Origin: Bin5 sp965204525 | GTDB lineage: Bacteria > Chloroflexota > Anaerolineae > Caldilineales > Caldilineaceae | Reading direction: 5' to 3' | NCBI GenBank assembly: GCA_965204525.1 | Contig: OZ241994.1 | Location: 4,030,001-4,094,000 of the forward strand | Length of the DNA stretch: 64,000 bases | Shown: in pieces, positions 40,994 through 49,218 of the stretch | Numbering within the stretch: position 1 is the first letter of the stretch | Layout: every line of letters starts with the position of its first letter | The notes under the pieces: model-generated | Seen by the model: the letters and a program-made list of their open reading frames with translations, nothing else | Databases searched by the model: none | Told to the model about the DNA's origin: nothing | Position numbers and translations under genes: made by a program

Positions 40994-43948
40994 ATGGCGC
41001 TTGACAAACTGATCATACGGGGCGCACGCGAACACAATCTGCGCGACGTGGATCTGGAGATCCCACGCGATAAGCTGGTGGTGATCACCGGGCTCAGCGG
41101 CAGCGGCAAGAGCAGCCTGGCATTCGATACCATCTATGCCGAAGGGCAGCGCCGCTACGTCGAGTCTCTTTCCTCCTACGCGCGACAGTTCCTCGGCTTG
41201 ATGGAAAAGCCGGATGTGGATCAGATCGAAGGTCTCAGCCCCGCAATTTCAATCGATCAGAAGGGGGCCGGGCGCAATCCCCGCTCAACCGTCGGCACCG
41301 TCACCGAAGTCTACGACTACCTGCGTCTGCTCTTCGCACGCGTCGGCCAGCCCCATTGCCCCGAGTGCGGCGACCCCATCACCCAGCAGACACCGCAACA
41401 GATCGTCAACTCAATCCTGGAGATGGAGGAGGGCGCCCGTCTGATGATCCTCGCCCCGATCATCAAAGATCGTAAAGGGGAGCATAAAGGCGTCTTCGAC
41501 GATCTGCAGTCGCAGGGCTATGTGCGCGTGCGCGTCAACGGCGAACTGTTCGAAATCGGGGAAACGCCCGAGTTGGACCGCTACAAGATGCACACAATCG
41601 AAGCGGTGATCGACCGCATCATCGTGCGGGCAGAACGGTCCGATCCGGACGACCCCGGTAGCGTGCTGCCGGGCACCGACCGCACGCGGCTCACCGACTC
41701 TGTTGAGACGGCGCTCAAGTTGGGCGAGGGCTCAGTGATCGTTTCGGAAGTAAAGCGCGTTCCGGTTGAAGGCAACGGCACCCTGCGCGAGGTGGCGACC
41801 GACCGGGTCTTCAGCGAGCATTTCGCCTGTATGCGCTGCGGTCTCAGTTTTACAGAGATCGAGCCGCGCACCTTCAGCTTCAACAGCCCGCACGGGGCCT
41901 GTCCTTCGTGCGACGGGCTGGGCGTACAAAAGGAATTCGACCCCGATCTGATCCTGGACGGTGAACTCAGTATTGCCGAGGGGGCCGTAAGGCCCTGGCA
42001 AGGCTCGAACCCCGGTAACGGTGACGAGGGTTACTACAAGCAGCTGCTGCGTTCGGTCTGCCACCAGTTTTCGATTCCCCGTACGGTGCCGGTGCGGGAG
42101 CTGAGCAGCAAACAGCGGGATATCATCCTGTACGGACCGCCGGGACGGGAAAAGGTGCTCGTGCAATATCGCAACGCCCGCGGCTACGAGCGTAACTACG
42201 AGACGCAATATTCAGGTGTACTCCCCAACTTGCAGCGGCGCTACCGCGAAACCGACAGCGATTGGATCCGCGGCAAGCTGGAAGAGTACATGGGCATCAA
42301 CCCCTGCCCCGAATGCGAGGGACGGCGACTGCGGCCGATGGCGCTGGCGGTAACGGTCGCCGGCAAGAGCATCTTTGACATTACGGCGATGGCGGTCAAC
42401 GATTCGCTGACCTGGGTGCGGGCGGCCGCAGGACGCAACGGCGCCGAGCCGCTCTTCTCCCCTCGCCAGCTTGCAATCGGCGGCCAGGTACTGAAAGAAA
42501 TCGAAGCGCGGTTGGAATTCATGGTGAACGTGGGGCTGGACTATCTGACTCTCAACCGCACCGCCGTATCCCTGTCCGGCGGCGAGTCCCAGCGGATCCG
42601 GCTCGCTACCCAGATCGGCAGCCAGCTGATGGGCGTTCTCTATATTCTCGATGAGCCGAGCATCGGCCTGCACCAGCGGGACAATGTGCGGCTGATCAAC
42701 ACCTTGCAGGGCATGCGGGATCTGGGAAACACTGTGCTCGTGGTCGAGCATGACGAGGAAACGATCCGCGCAGCCGACTGGGTGGTGGATATGGGGCCCG
42801 GCGCCGGTGAACACGGCGGCGAGGTGGTCGTTTCTGCGGTGCGGAATGCCTTTGTCGACCACCCTGAAAGCCTGACCGCCCAGTACATTCGCGGTGAGCG
42901 GTGCATCGAAATTCCGATGGATCGGCGCGAAGGAAACGGGGAGTATCTGCACGTACGCGGCGCCACCGAGAACAACCTCAAAAAGGTGGACGTACGCTTT
43001 CCGCTCGGCCGCCTGATTGCAGTGACCGGGGTCAGCGGCAGCGGCAAGTCCAGCCTGGTGGTAGAGGTCCTCTACAAACGGCTCGCACAGAGCTTCTACC
43101 GGGCCAAGGCGCGCCCTGGCAGCTGCGAGAGAATTGAGGGCATCGAGCACCTGGATAAGGTGATCGAGATCGACCAAAGCCCGATCGGGCGAACACCGCG
43201 CAGCAACCCTGCCACCTATGTGGGACTGTTTACGCCGATGCGAGAGCTGTTCGCCAGCATCCCCGAGGCGAAAGCCCGCGGATATAAGGCCGGGCGATTC
43301 AGTTTCAATGTAAAGGGCGGCCGCTGCGAGGCCTGTCACGGCGACGGCATCATCAGGATCGAGATGCAGTTTCTGCCCGATGTCTACGTCTCCTGCGAAG
43401 AGTGTCATGGCGACCGCTACAACCGCGAAACGCTCGATATCCGCTTCCGCGGCAAATCGATTTCCGATGTGTTGAACATGACCGTCGAAGAGGCGCTGGA
43501 CTTTTTCCAGAACATCCCCCGCATACGCTCCCGCTTGCAGACGCTGATGGCTGTCGGGCTGGGTTACATCCGCCTGGGACAGCCGGCGACGACGCTCTCG
43601 GGGGGTGAGGCGCAGCGGATCAAACTGAGCAAAGAGTTAAGCCGGCGCGACACCGGCAACACCTTCTACATCCTCGATGAGCCGACGACCGGCCTGCATT
43701 TCGAGGATGTGCGCAAGTTGCTGAGCGTCCTGCACGAACTGGCCGACAGGGGCAACACCGTCCTGGTCATCGAGCACAATCTGGATGTGATCAAGAACTG
43801 CGACTGGGTAGTCGACATGGGGCCTGAAGGCGGCGGAAAGGGCGGCTACGTGGTGGCCGAAGGCACTCCGGAGCAGGTCGCGACGATCGAGAAGAGTTAC
43901 ACCGGTCAGTTTCTGCAAGGCTGCCTGAAGGCTATAGCCAGTGTCTAG
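40994..43948 (+). CDS. uvrA: Excinuclease ABC subunit A
   Basis: The 984 residues carry two ABC modules: Walker A GLSGSGKSS (about 33-41) and GVSGSGKSS (about 679), and signatures LSGGESQR (about 529) and LSGGEAQR (about 869). There are Zn clusters CMRCG...CPSCDGLG (about 278-306) and CEACHGDG...CEECHGDRY (about 778-805). Length and layout are normal. UvrA recognises bulky DNA damage and loads UvrB. The upstream SOS-like box suggests induction by DNA damage. Confidence 0.98.
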   Translation: MALDKLIIRGAREHNLRDVDLEIPRDKLVVITGLSGSGKSSLAFDTIYAEGQRRYVESLSSYARQFLGLMEKPDVDQIEGLSPAISIDQKGAGRNPRSTVGTVTEVYDYLRLLFARVGQPHCPECGDPITQQTPQQIVNSILEMEEGARLMILAPIIKDRKGEHKGVFDDLQSQGYVRVRVNGELFEIGETPELDRYKMHTIEAVIDRIIVRAERSDPDDPGSVLPGTDRTRLTDSVETALKLGEGSVIVSEVKRVPVEGNGTLREVATDRVFSEHFACMRCGLSFTEIEPRTFSFNSPHGACPSCDGLGVQKEFDPDLILDGELSIAEGAVRPWQGSNPGNGDEGYYKQLLRSVCHQFSIPRTVPVRELSSKQRDIILYGPPGREKVLVQYRNARGYERNYETQYSGVLPNLQRRYRETDSDWIRGKLEEYMGINPCPECEGRRLRPMALAVTVAGKSIFDITAMAVNDSLTWVRAAAGRNGAEPLFSPRQLAIGGQVLKEIEARLEFMVNVGLDYLTLNRTAVSLSGGESQRIRLATQIGSQLMGVLYILDEPSIGLHQRDNVRLINTLQGMRDLGNTVLVVEHDEETIRAADWVVDMGPGAGEHGGEVVVSAVRNAFVDHPESLTAQYIRGERCIEIPMDRREGNGEYLHVRGATENNLKKVDVRFPLGRLIAVTGVSGSGKSSLVVEVLYKRLAQSFYRAKARPGSCERIEGIEHLDKVIEIDQSPIGRTPRSNPATYVGLFTPMRELFASIPEAKARGYKAGRFSFNVKGGRCEACHGDGIIRIEMQFLPDVYVSCEECHGDRYNRETLDIRFRGKSISDVLNMTVEEALDFFQNIPRIRSRLQTLMAVGLGYIRLGQPATTLSGGEAQRIKLSKELSRRDTGNTFYILDEPTTGLHFEDVRKLLSVLHELADRGNTVLVIEHNLDVIKNCDWVVDMGPEGGGKGGYVVAEGTPEQVATIEKSYTGQFLQGCLKAIASV

Positions 43949-44012
43949 TCGCCGCAAGAGAGTCCTTGGGCTGGTTACAGTCTGCGGCCTATTGGAAAAG
44001 GGAGCGAGGCGC

Positions 44013-44891
44013 ATGTTGGGAGTTTACCGTCTGTTCCTGCTCGCATCTGTCTGTACGGCGTTCGTCCTGGCAGGCTGCGCACCCATCCAACCCGAGTCGC
44101 CGCCGGCCAGCGAACAGGCGCCGGCATCGCCATCCCAAAGTAGGCCGCAGGCTACAATGGAGCCGACGGCCATCTCCGTTTCGGAACAGCCAGTTCTGCC
44201 AACGACCGCCGCACGGAAACCGCCAGATCTGCCAACCACCGCCACACCGGAATCCCCAGCTCCGTCAGCCACCACCTCCCTGCCGGACGTGCCGTTCCCC
44301 GATTACTGGCAGGTATACGTCGATGACGCACGCGGACTGTCGATTCGCTATCCGCCGGAATGGGTCCTCTTCGATCCGACAAAAACGGAGTTGAAAGAGC
44401 TCGTGGAGAAGCTGGGCGAAAGGGCCAATAGCGATGAGATCAAGGAGCTGCTGGAAACATTTACCCAGGCGATACAGCAGGAAGATCTCTTTGTCGGCAT
44501 GGGCTTCCAGTTTCCCACCGGTAGTTCCCGCGACACTCGGTTTGTCAACAATATCAATATCATCTCTTTTCACACCGAAGGGCTGTTCCTGCAACTGATA
44601 GCGCAGATGATCGCCGCCCAGCTGGACAGCATGGAAGGAATCCAGGTGGACAGCGCCGACGTGGTCGCCGGTCTGCGGCCCAATGGCGCGGAGGTAGCAT
44701 CAATCCGTTATCGCTCAAAGGGCGCCCTTTTCAATCAACCGGATCTGGAGATTATCGGCTGGCAGGTGGGCGTTCTTTCCCCGGAAGCAGAGAGGATCGT
44801 CGTCCTTACCTTTAGTATCCGCAGCGAAGATTTCGCGGAGTTGGAGCCGCTGTTGACAGAGATAGTGCAGCGCGTCCAGTGGCTCCAGTGA
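44013..44891 (+). CDS. Lipoprotein with PsbP-like domain
   Basis: ATG 44013 (gggag upstream) gives a signal peptide ending VLAGC, a lipobox, followed by a Pro/Thr/Ser-rich linker of about 75 residues. The globular part starts at DYWQVYVDDARGLSIRYPPEWVLFDP, the pattern of PsbP/MOG1-like domains, and ends LTEIVQRVQWLQ. It should be anchored outside the membrane. It is a tandem paralogue of the next gene (same GLxIxxPPEW and ELEPLLTEIVxRVQW signatures). The function is unknown. Confidence 0.75.
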   Translation: MLGVYRLFLLASVCTAFVLAGCAPIQPESPPASEQAPASPSQSRPQATMEPTAISVSEQPVLPTTAARKPPDLPTTATPESPAPSATTSLPDVPFPDYWQVYVDDARGLSIRYPPEWVLFDPTKTELKELVEKLGERANSDEIKELLETFTQAIQQEDLFVGMGFQFPTGSSRDTRFVNNINIISFHTEGLFLQLIAQMIAAQLDSMEGIQVDSADVVAGLRPNGAEVASIRYRSKGALFNQPDLEIIGWQVGVLSPEAERIVVLTFSIRSEDFAELEPLLTEIVQRVQWLQ

Positions 44892-44958
44892 ACTGTGGTA
44901 CGTGGAATTCTCTGTTCACAAGCCACAACTCACGGACAATTGAGGTTTGGAAGTACGT

Positions 44959-46794
44959 ATGCGGGGAATATTATACCTGGTCCCATTATTCCTCTTTTGC
45001 CTTGGCTGGTTCGCTGGAGCGGCCCCCGAACTGCCGCTGCTCTCTGATTCAACCACCCCCCGTCGCGGGGTCTCGCTTGCCAGCTATCATGCGCCCGGAA
45101 CCTCCGGTAAGCTTTACGTAACTTCCAGCGACGTCCGCCTTCCCACGCAGTCTTCCTCTTTGCAGTCCCCCTCCCCTACCTACACACCGACACCAGGCGA
45201 AATAGGTACAGAGGTTACCCCGCCGGCTGCTGCTCCGGAAACTTTCAAGGTCTCAGCCGACTGGCATGCCTTCGAAGACGCAGCGCATGGTCTGACGATC
45301 TTTTGTCCTCCGGAATGGCTCTTCTTCGACGGTTCGCAGGCAGCGACCCTTCAGCAGGAGATGGCAGCGATGGACAGAGCGGAAGTCGTGAATCTGCTGA
45401 CGGAGCTGCGGTCCAGTGTACAGCTGAGCAGGTTGGTTGGCGTTGGCTTCGCCTTCCCACAGGATCCTCCCGAACTGCTGCATGCCAATAGCGTCATTGT
45501 GGAGATTTTCCCCGCAAAGGGCCTTGCGTTGTACGAGTTCGGGCAAGGCGCTGCCGCTGCCCTGGACCGGCGGCTCGGGATCGACGTGGATAGCTTCGAT
45601 CTGATCACAAGGCTGCGGCCCCGCAGGGAGGAGGCAGTTTCGATCCGATTCCGAGGCGCTGTGCCTGTCCCGACTGCCTCCCAATCAATTCTGACCGGCT
45701 CCCGGACAGCCGGCTGGCAGGTTGTCCTGCTTTCGCCCGATGCCGAGTATCTGCTTGTTATGACCTTTTCCGTCCCAGGAGAGATGTTCGAGGAATTGGA
45801 GTCGCTGCTTACTGAGATGGTGCGGCGCGTGCAGTGGGCCGACGACCACCGTGAAACAGAATCTGGGATTGGTCCGGTGATAATTACCAACCGGACGATG
45901 TACGTCCATAGCGAACCCTCCCCATATAGTCCCACGATTGGCAAGATTGTCGCGGGAAAGCAGTTTTCGATCTTGGAGAGAGATTTTACTGGGAAATGGT
46001 GGCGGACCAGCTACGGCGGTCAGCCCGGCTGGGTGTCCGATCGTCTCGTGGCTGCCAATATCCCGGATGCACCCGTATCGGTCCCCGTGGCGATGATCGA
46101 CCGGCGCGTCAATGTCCGCAGTGGCCCGGGCGCCAGTAACCCTGTAATCGGCGTGGCGGTAGCCGGCCAGCAGTATCTGATTACCGGCAGAAATGAGGCC
46201 GGCGACTGGTGGCGAATCGACAAAAACGGCCGGCACGGGTGGGTCTTCGGAGAGCTGGTCACTCCCGTTGATGTGAGGGGCGTTCAGGTGGCCATCGTCA
46301 AATTCCCGGCTCCACCGTTACTGCCGGTGACAGAGGCGCTCATGTCGGTCAACCGACGGGCGAACCTGCGCGCCGGGCCGGACAACAGCTATCCTATCGT
46401 CGGCGAAGTCGTACCTGGACGCCAATATCTGATCACCGGCAGGAATGCGGCCGGCGACTGGTGGCAAATCGACGAAGACGGCCGGCCCGGCTGGATCTAT
46501 GACGATCTGGTTGAACTGGTCAATGAGGGCAGCGTCCAGGTAGTGGCCAGGTTTCCGCTTCCTCCACTGCTGCCGGCCACGGAAGCGGTGTTGACGTTCA
46601 GCCGCCGCATGAACGTCTATAGCGGCCCCGGCGGTCGCTTCCCTGTCATCGATACGACCGTACCCGGCTATCAGTATCCGATCACCGGCAGGAATGTGGT
46701 GGGAAGCTGGTGGCAGATCGACAATCATGGCCAGCCCGGCTGGGTCTTCGGGCAATTCGTGGCCCCTGTTGAGCAGACGGGTGAGGTCCCGTAG
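44959..46794 (+). CDS. Secreted PsbP-like protein with four SH3b repeats
   Basis: The start is ATG 44959 (ggaag upstream) with a signal peptide MRGILYLVPLFLFCLGWFAG. Residues about 100-290 repeat the PsbP-like domain of the preceding gene (GLTIFCPPEWLFFDG, ELESLLTEMVRRVQW). Then come four bacterial SH3 modules. The first is divergent (MYVHSEPSPYSPTIGKI), followed by RRVNVRSGPGASNPVIGVA, RRANLRAGPDNSYPIVGEV and RRMNVYSGPGGRFPVIDTT, each followed by WWxIDxxGxxGWV. SH3b domains bind peptidoglycan or protein ligands, so this probably sits at the cell wall. Confidence 0.85.
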   Translation: MRGILYLVPLFLFCLGWFAGAAPELPLLSDSTTPRRGVSLASYHAPGTSGKLYVTSSDVRLPTQSSSLQSPSPTYTPTPGEIGTEVTPPAAAPETFKVSADWHAFEDAAHGLTIFCPPEWLFFDGSQAATLQQEMAAMDRAEVVNLLTELRSSVQLSRLVGVGFAFPQDPPELLHANSVIVEIFPAKGLALYEFGQGAAAALDRRLGIDVDSFDLITRLRPRREEAVSIRFRGAVPVPTASQSILTGSRTAGWQVVLLSPDAEYLLVMTFSVPGEMFEELESLLTEMVRRVQWADDHRETESGIGPVIITNRTMYVHSEPSPYSPTIGKIVAGKQFSILERDFTGKWWRTSYGGQPGWVSDRLVAANIPDAPVSVPVAMIDRRVNVRSGPGASNPVIGVAVAGQQYLITGRNEAGDWWRIDKNGRHGWVFGELVTPVDVRGVQVAIVKFPAPPLLPVTEALMSVNRRANLRAGPDNSYPIVGEVVPGRQYLITGRNAAGDWWQIDEDGRPGWIYDDLVELVNEGSVQVVARFPLPPLLPATEAVLTFSRRMNVYSGPGGRFPVIDTTVPGYQYPITGRNVVGSWWQIDNHGQPGWVFGQFVAPVEQTGEVP

Positions 46795-46885
46795 GCTGCG
46801 GCGCCTCTTCTGAACTGAAGGGAGCGCGGGGCGGCCTTGGAACAAGGGCAACTCTGGCCGGCCTCGGAAAGGCCGTATACGTGAG

Positions 46886-46959
46886 CACCCCGGGTAGGAT
46901 TCGAACCCACGACCCTCTGATCCGAAGTCAGATGCTCTGATCCACTGAGCTACCGGGGC
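46886..46959 (-). tRNA. tRNA-Arg (anticodon TCG)
   Basis: The minus strand folds as a full cloverleaf. The acceptor stem is GCCCCGG/CCGGGGT (first pair G-U), and the anticodon stem is TCTGA/TCAGA with loop CTTCGGA. The T arm is GTGGG-TTCGAAT-CCTAC. Anticodon TCG reads CGA arginine codons. CCA is not encoded. It lies between two convergent or unrelated genes. Confidence 0.95.
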
Positions 46960-47075
46960 AAACAAGCACGCCAAAGTATAGCACGCTCCGCCCCCTATCT
47001 TCAAAAGAAAGGGCTGGCTCAAGAGTGAGTTCCCAGTCAACAGGCATGCTGACGGGATCTCACTTCTCCCTCCCA

Positions 47076-48107
47076 CTAGCTCTCTTCTCTCCCCTCACTT
47101 TTCTCTGTAATCTGTGTGCGCCAACGCCCTGTAAAGGCGCGCAGCGCGTCCTCCGCGTCCAGGCCACGCGTTTTCGCCAGGGCGACCAGGCGCCACAGCA
47201 GTCCACCCAGCCTTTCCTCATCGCTGCCCTCCGGCAACAGGCCCTGCAACTCAGGATCGCTTTCCGCCAGCATGGCCCGGTCGAGAAGACCGGCCTTGTC
47301 GGCCTTGGATTGCATTTCACGCGCCTTGCGCAGCGCCGGCAATGCCGCCGGCACGGCATCCAATGGGCCGCGCGCCGGTCTGTCCTGGGCCGCACGCTCT
47401 TCCGCCTTGATCTCTTCCCAGCGCGTAAACAGCTGTTCCATATCGTCAATGTCATCTTCGCCGAAAACGTGTGGGTGGCGGCGGATGAGCTTCTCGACGC
47501 TCATCCGCACTGCGTCGGCCATCTGGAAGCGGCCCTCTTCGGTCGCGATCTGCGCGATCATCGCGATGATCCCGAGCACATCGCCCAACTCCTCGGCGAC
47601 ATGCGCCTCATCTTCGGAGTCCATCGCCTCCAGCGCCTCCGCTACCTCGTCAAGCAAAAAGGCCCGCGTGCTCGCCAGCGTCTGCTCCCGGTCCCAGGGG
47701 CAGCCGTAGGGGGCGCGCAAGTGCGCCATTACCTCCTGCAGGTCGGCATAGCTGCTGCGGGGCAGAGGGGGTACGTACAGGCAGGCTTCCTCGCCAATGC
47801 CGGGCGGCGCATCAAGTTCTGCCAGCGGCACAGCCCGCGCACGGCGAGTACCATTCCCGTCCAGGCAGATGAGCTGTAGCGGGTGGTCGTCAGGGTAGGC
47901 GTTGCCCAGCACCGCATAAATCGCCTGCGCAGTCGGCTCATCGGCGATGTCAAGCACTATCGCCGGCTGCCCCAGGTCGAAAGGTGGATGATGGCGGTCG
48001 GCCAAGCGCGCCGCGCCGATGATCTGCATACCCTCGTGCGGGTCAATGCCGACGGACTGCGCCGCCGCTGCCGCCGTCCTGATTGGATCACATATGGTCA
48101 TGCTCAT
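47076..48107 (-). CDS. mazG: MazG-family nucleoside triphosphate pyrophosphohydrolase
   Basis: The 343 residues have the MazG core after residue 120: LRAPYGCPWDREQTLASTR, FLLDEVAEALEAMD, EELGDVLGIIAMIAQIA, with the EExxE/ExxD metal ligands. A second, weaker MazG-like helical region lies at the C-terminus (LGGLLWRLVALAKTRGLDAE). The first 115 residues look like the end of a tetrapyrrole methylase-type domain, as in fused MazG proteins, but shortened. It removes non-canonical or excess NTPs. Confidence 0.92.
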   Translation of the reverse strand: MSMTICDPIRTAAAAAQSVGIDPHEGMQIIGAARLADRHHPPFDLGQPAIVLDIADEPTAQAIYAVLGNAYPDDHPLQLICLDGNGTRRARAVPLAELDAPPGIGEEACLYVPPLPRSSYADLQEVMAHLRAPYGCPWDREQTLASTRAFLLDEVAEALEAMDSEDEAHVAEELGDVLGIIAMIAQIATEEGRFQMADAVRMSVEKLIRRHPHVFGEDDIDDMEQLFTRWEEIKAEERAAQDRPARGPLDAVPAALPALRKAREMQSKADKAGLLDRAMLAESDPELQGLLPEGSDEERLGGLLWRLVALAKTRGLDAEDALRAFTGRWRTQITEKSEGREES

Positions 48108-48324
48108 GGTCGTCCGATCCGGTCAATTGGACCGCCTGAACCTGTCTCTGACCGCAGGAAAATCTGCATTCAGCTACCGGCAACTATGCACTCTACTGCA
48201 TCGTCTGTTGCCGGTCAATTCCGGCGGCATGGTGGCGCCGAGGCTTGGCATCGATATTGAATACTGTTAAAGTAGGGCCCATCGGCTCTCAATCGGCAGC
48301 CAATCCATTTTCCTGGGACAATCC

Positions 48325-49218
48325 GTGACGGATAACCTGCCCAACTGGTATACCCAGCCCGCCCGGCCCACTGCCATCACTCGCCAGGGGCCGGATGGCC
48401 GCGAGGTTCGAATTTCGGTGATCGTGCCCTGCCGCAACGAGGGCCGCAACATCCGCCCCGTGCTCGAATGGGCCGCGCCCCATGCCGACGAACTGCTGGT
48501 CGTCGACGGCCACAGCAGCGACGATACGAGGGCCATCGCCGCCGAACTGGGCGCCACCGTCCTGCTGGATAACGGCAAAGGCAAAGGCGACGCCCTGCGC
48601 GTCGGCATCGCCCACGCCGGCGGCGATATCCTCGTCTTTATCGACGCCGACGGCTCCCACGACCCCCGCGATATTCCCGCGCTCGTTCAGCCGATCATCG
48701 CCGGCAACGCCGATCACGTATCCGGCTCCCGCATGTTGGGAGGGAGCGACGAGTTGCACGCCACCATCAATCAGTTCGTCCGTCTCTTCGGCAGCCAGGT
48801 CATCACACTCAGCATCAACTACACCCAGGGAGTGCGCCTGACCGACTCGCAGAATGGATTCCGGGCGATCCGGGCCGAGGTAGCGCGCAGCCTGGCGCTG
48901 GAATCGGAGATACCGACGATCGAGCAGGAGATGGTAATCAAGACCGTGCGCAGCGGGTATCGGATCTGCGAAGTCGCGACCCACGAATATGTGCGCTCCA
49001 ATGGAGAGTCCAACTTTCGGGTGTTGGATGTCTGGTTCCAGTTTGTCAAGAGCTGGCTCTACTATCTCTTCATCTGGCGGCCGCCAAAACGGACTGTAGG
49101 GAGCGTCAATGCAGAGAGCCTGGAACAGAGCAGCAATACCGCCGAGGAGACGAATGCCCCCGGTTCTCATAAGCTGTCCGGGCCAGGAGAACAGATACCG
49201 AAAGCCAGCTCCAGGTAA
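48325..49218 (+). CDS. Family 2 glycosyltransferase (dolichol-phosphate mannosyltransferase type)
   Basis: The protein has 297 residues from GTG 48325. The GT-A fold shows ISVIVPCRNEGRNIRPVL, VVDGHSSDDT and the metal-binding FIDADGSHDPRDI. The acceptor side reads DSQNGFRAIRAEVARSLAL and YVRSNGESNFRVLD. It charges a polyprenyl phosphate with a sugar for use by a membrane transferase, and the next gene is exactly such an enzyme. The last 50 residues are a polar, probably disordered tail. Confidence 0.88.
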   Translation: MTDNLPNWYTQPARPTAITRQGPDGREVRISVIVPCRNEGRNIRPVLEWAAPHADELLVVDGHSSDDTRAIAAELGATVLLDNGKGKGDALRVGIAHAGGDILVFIDADGSHDPRDIPALVQPIIAGNADHVSGSRMLGGSDELHATINQFVRLFGSQVITLSINYTQGVRLTDSQNGFRAIRAEVARSLALESEIPTIEQEMVIKTVRSGYRICEVATHEYVRSNGESNFRVLDVWFQFVKSWLYYLFIWRPPKRTVGSVNAESLEQSSNTAEETNAPGSHKLSGPGEQIPKASSR

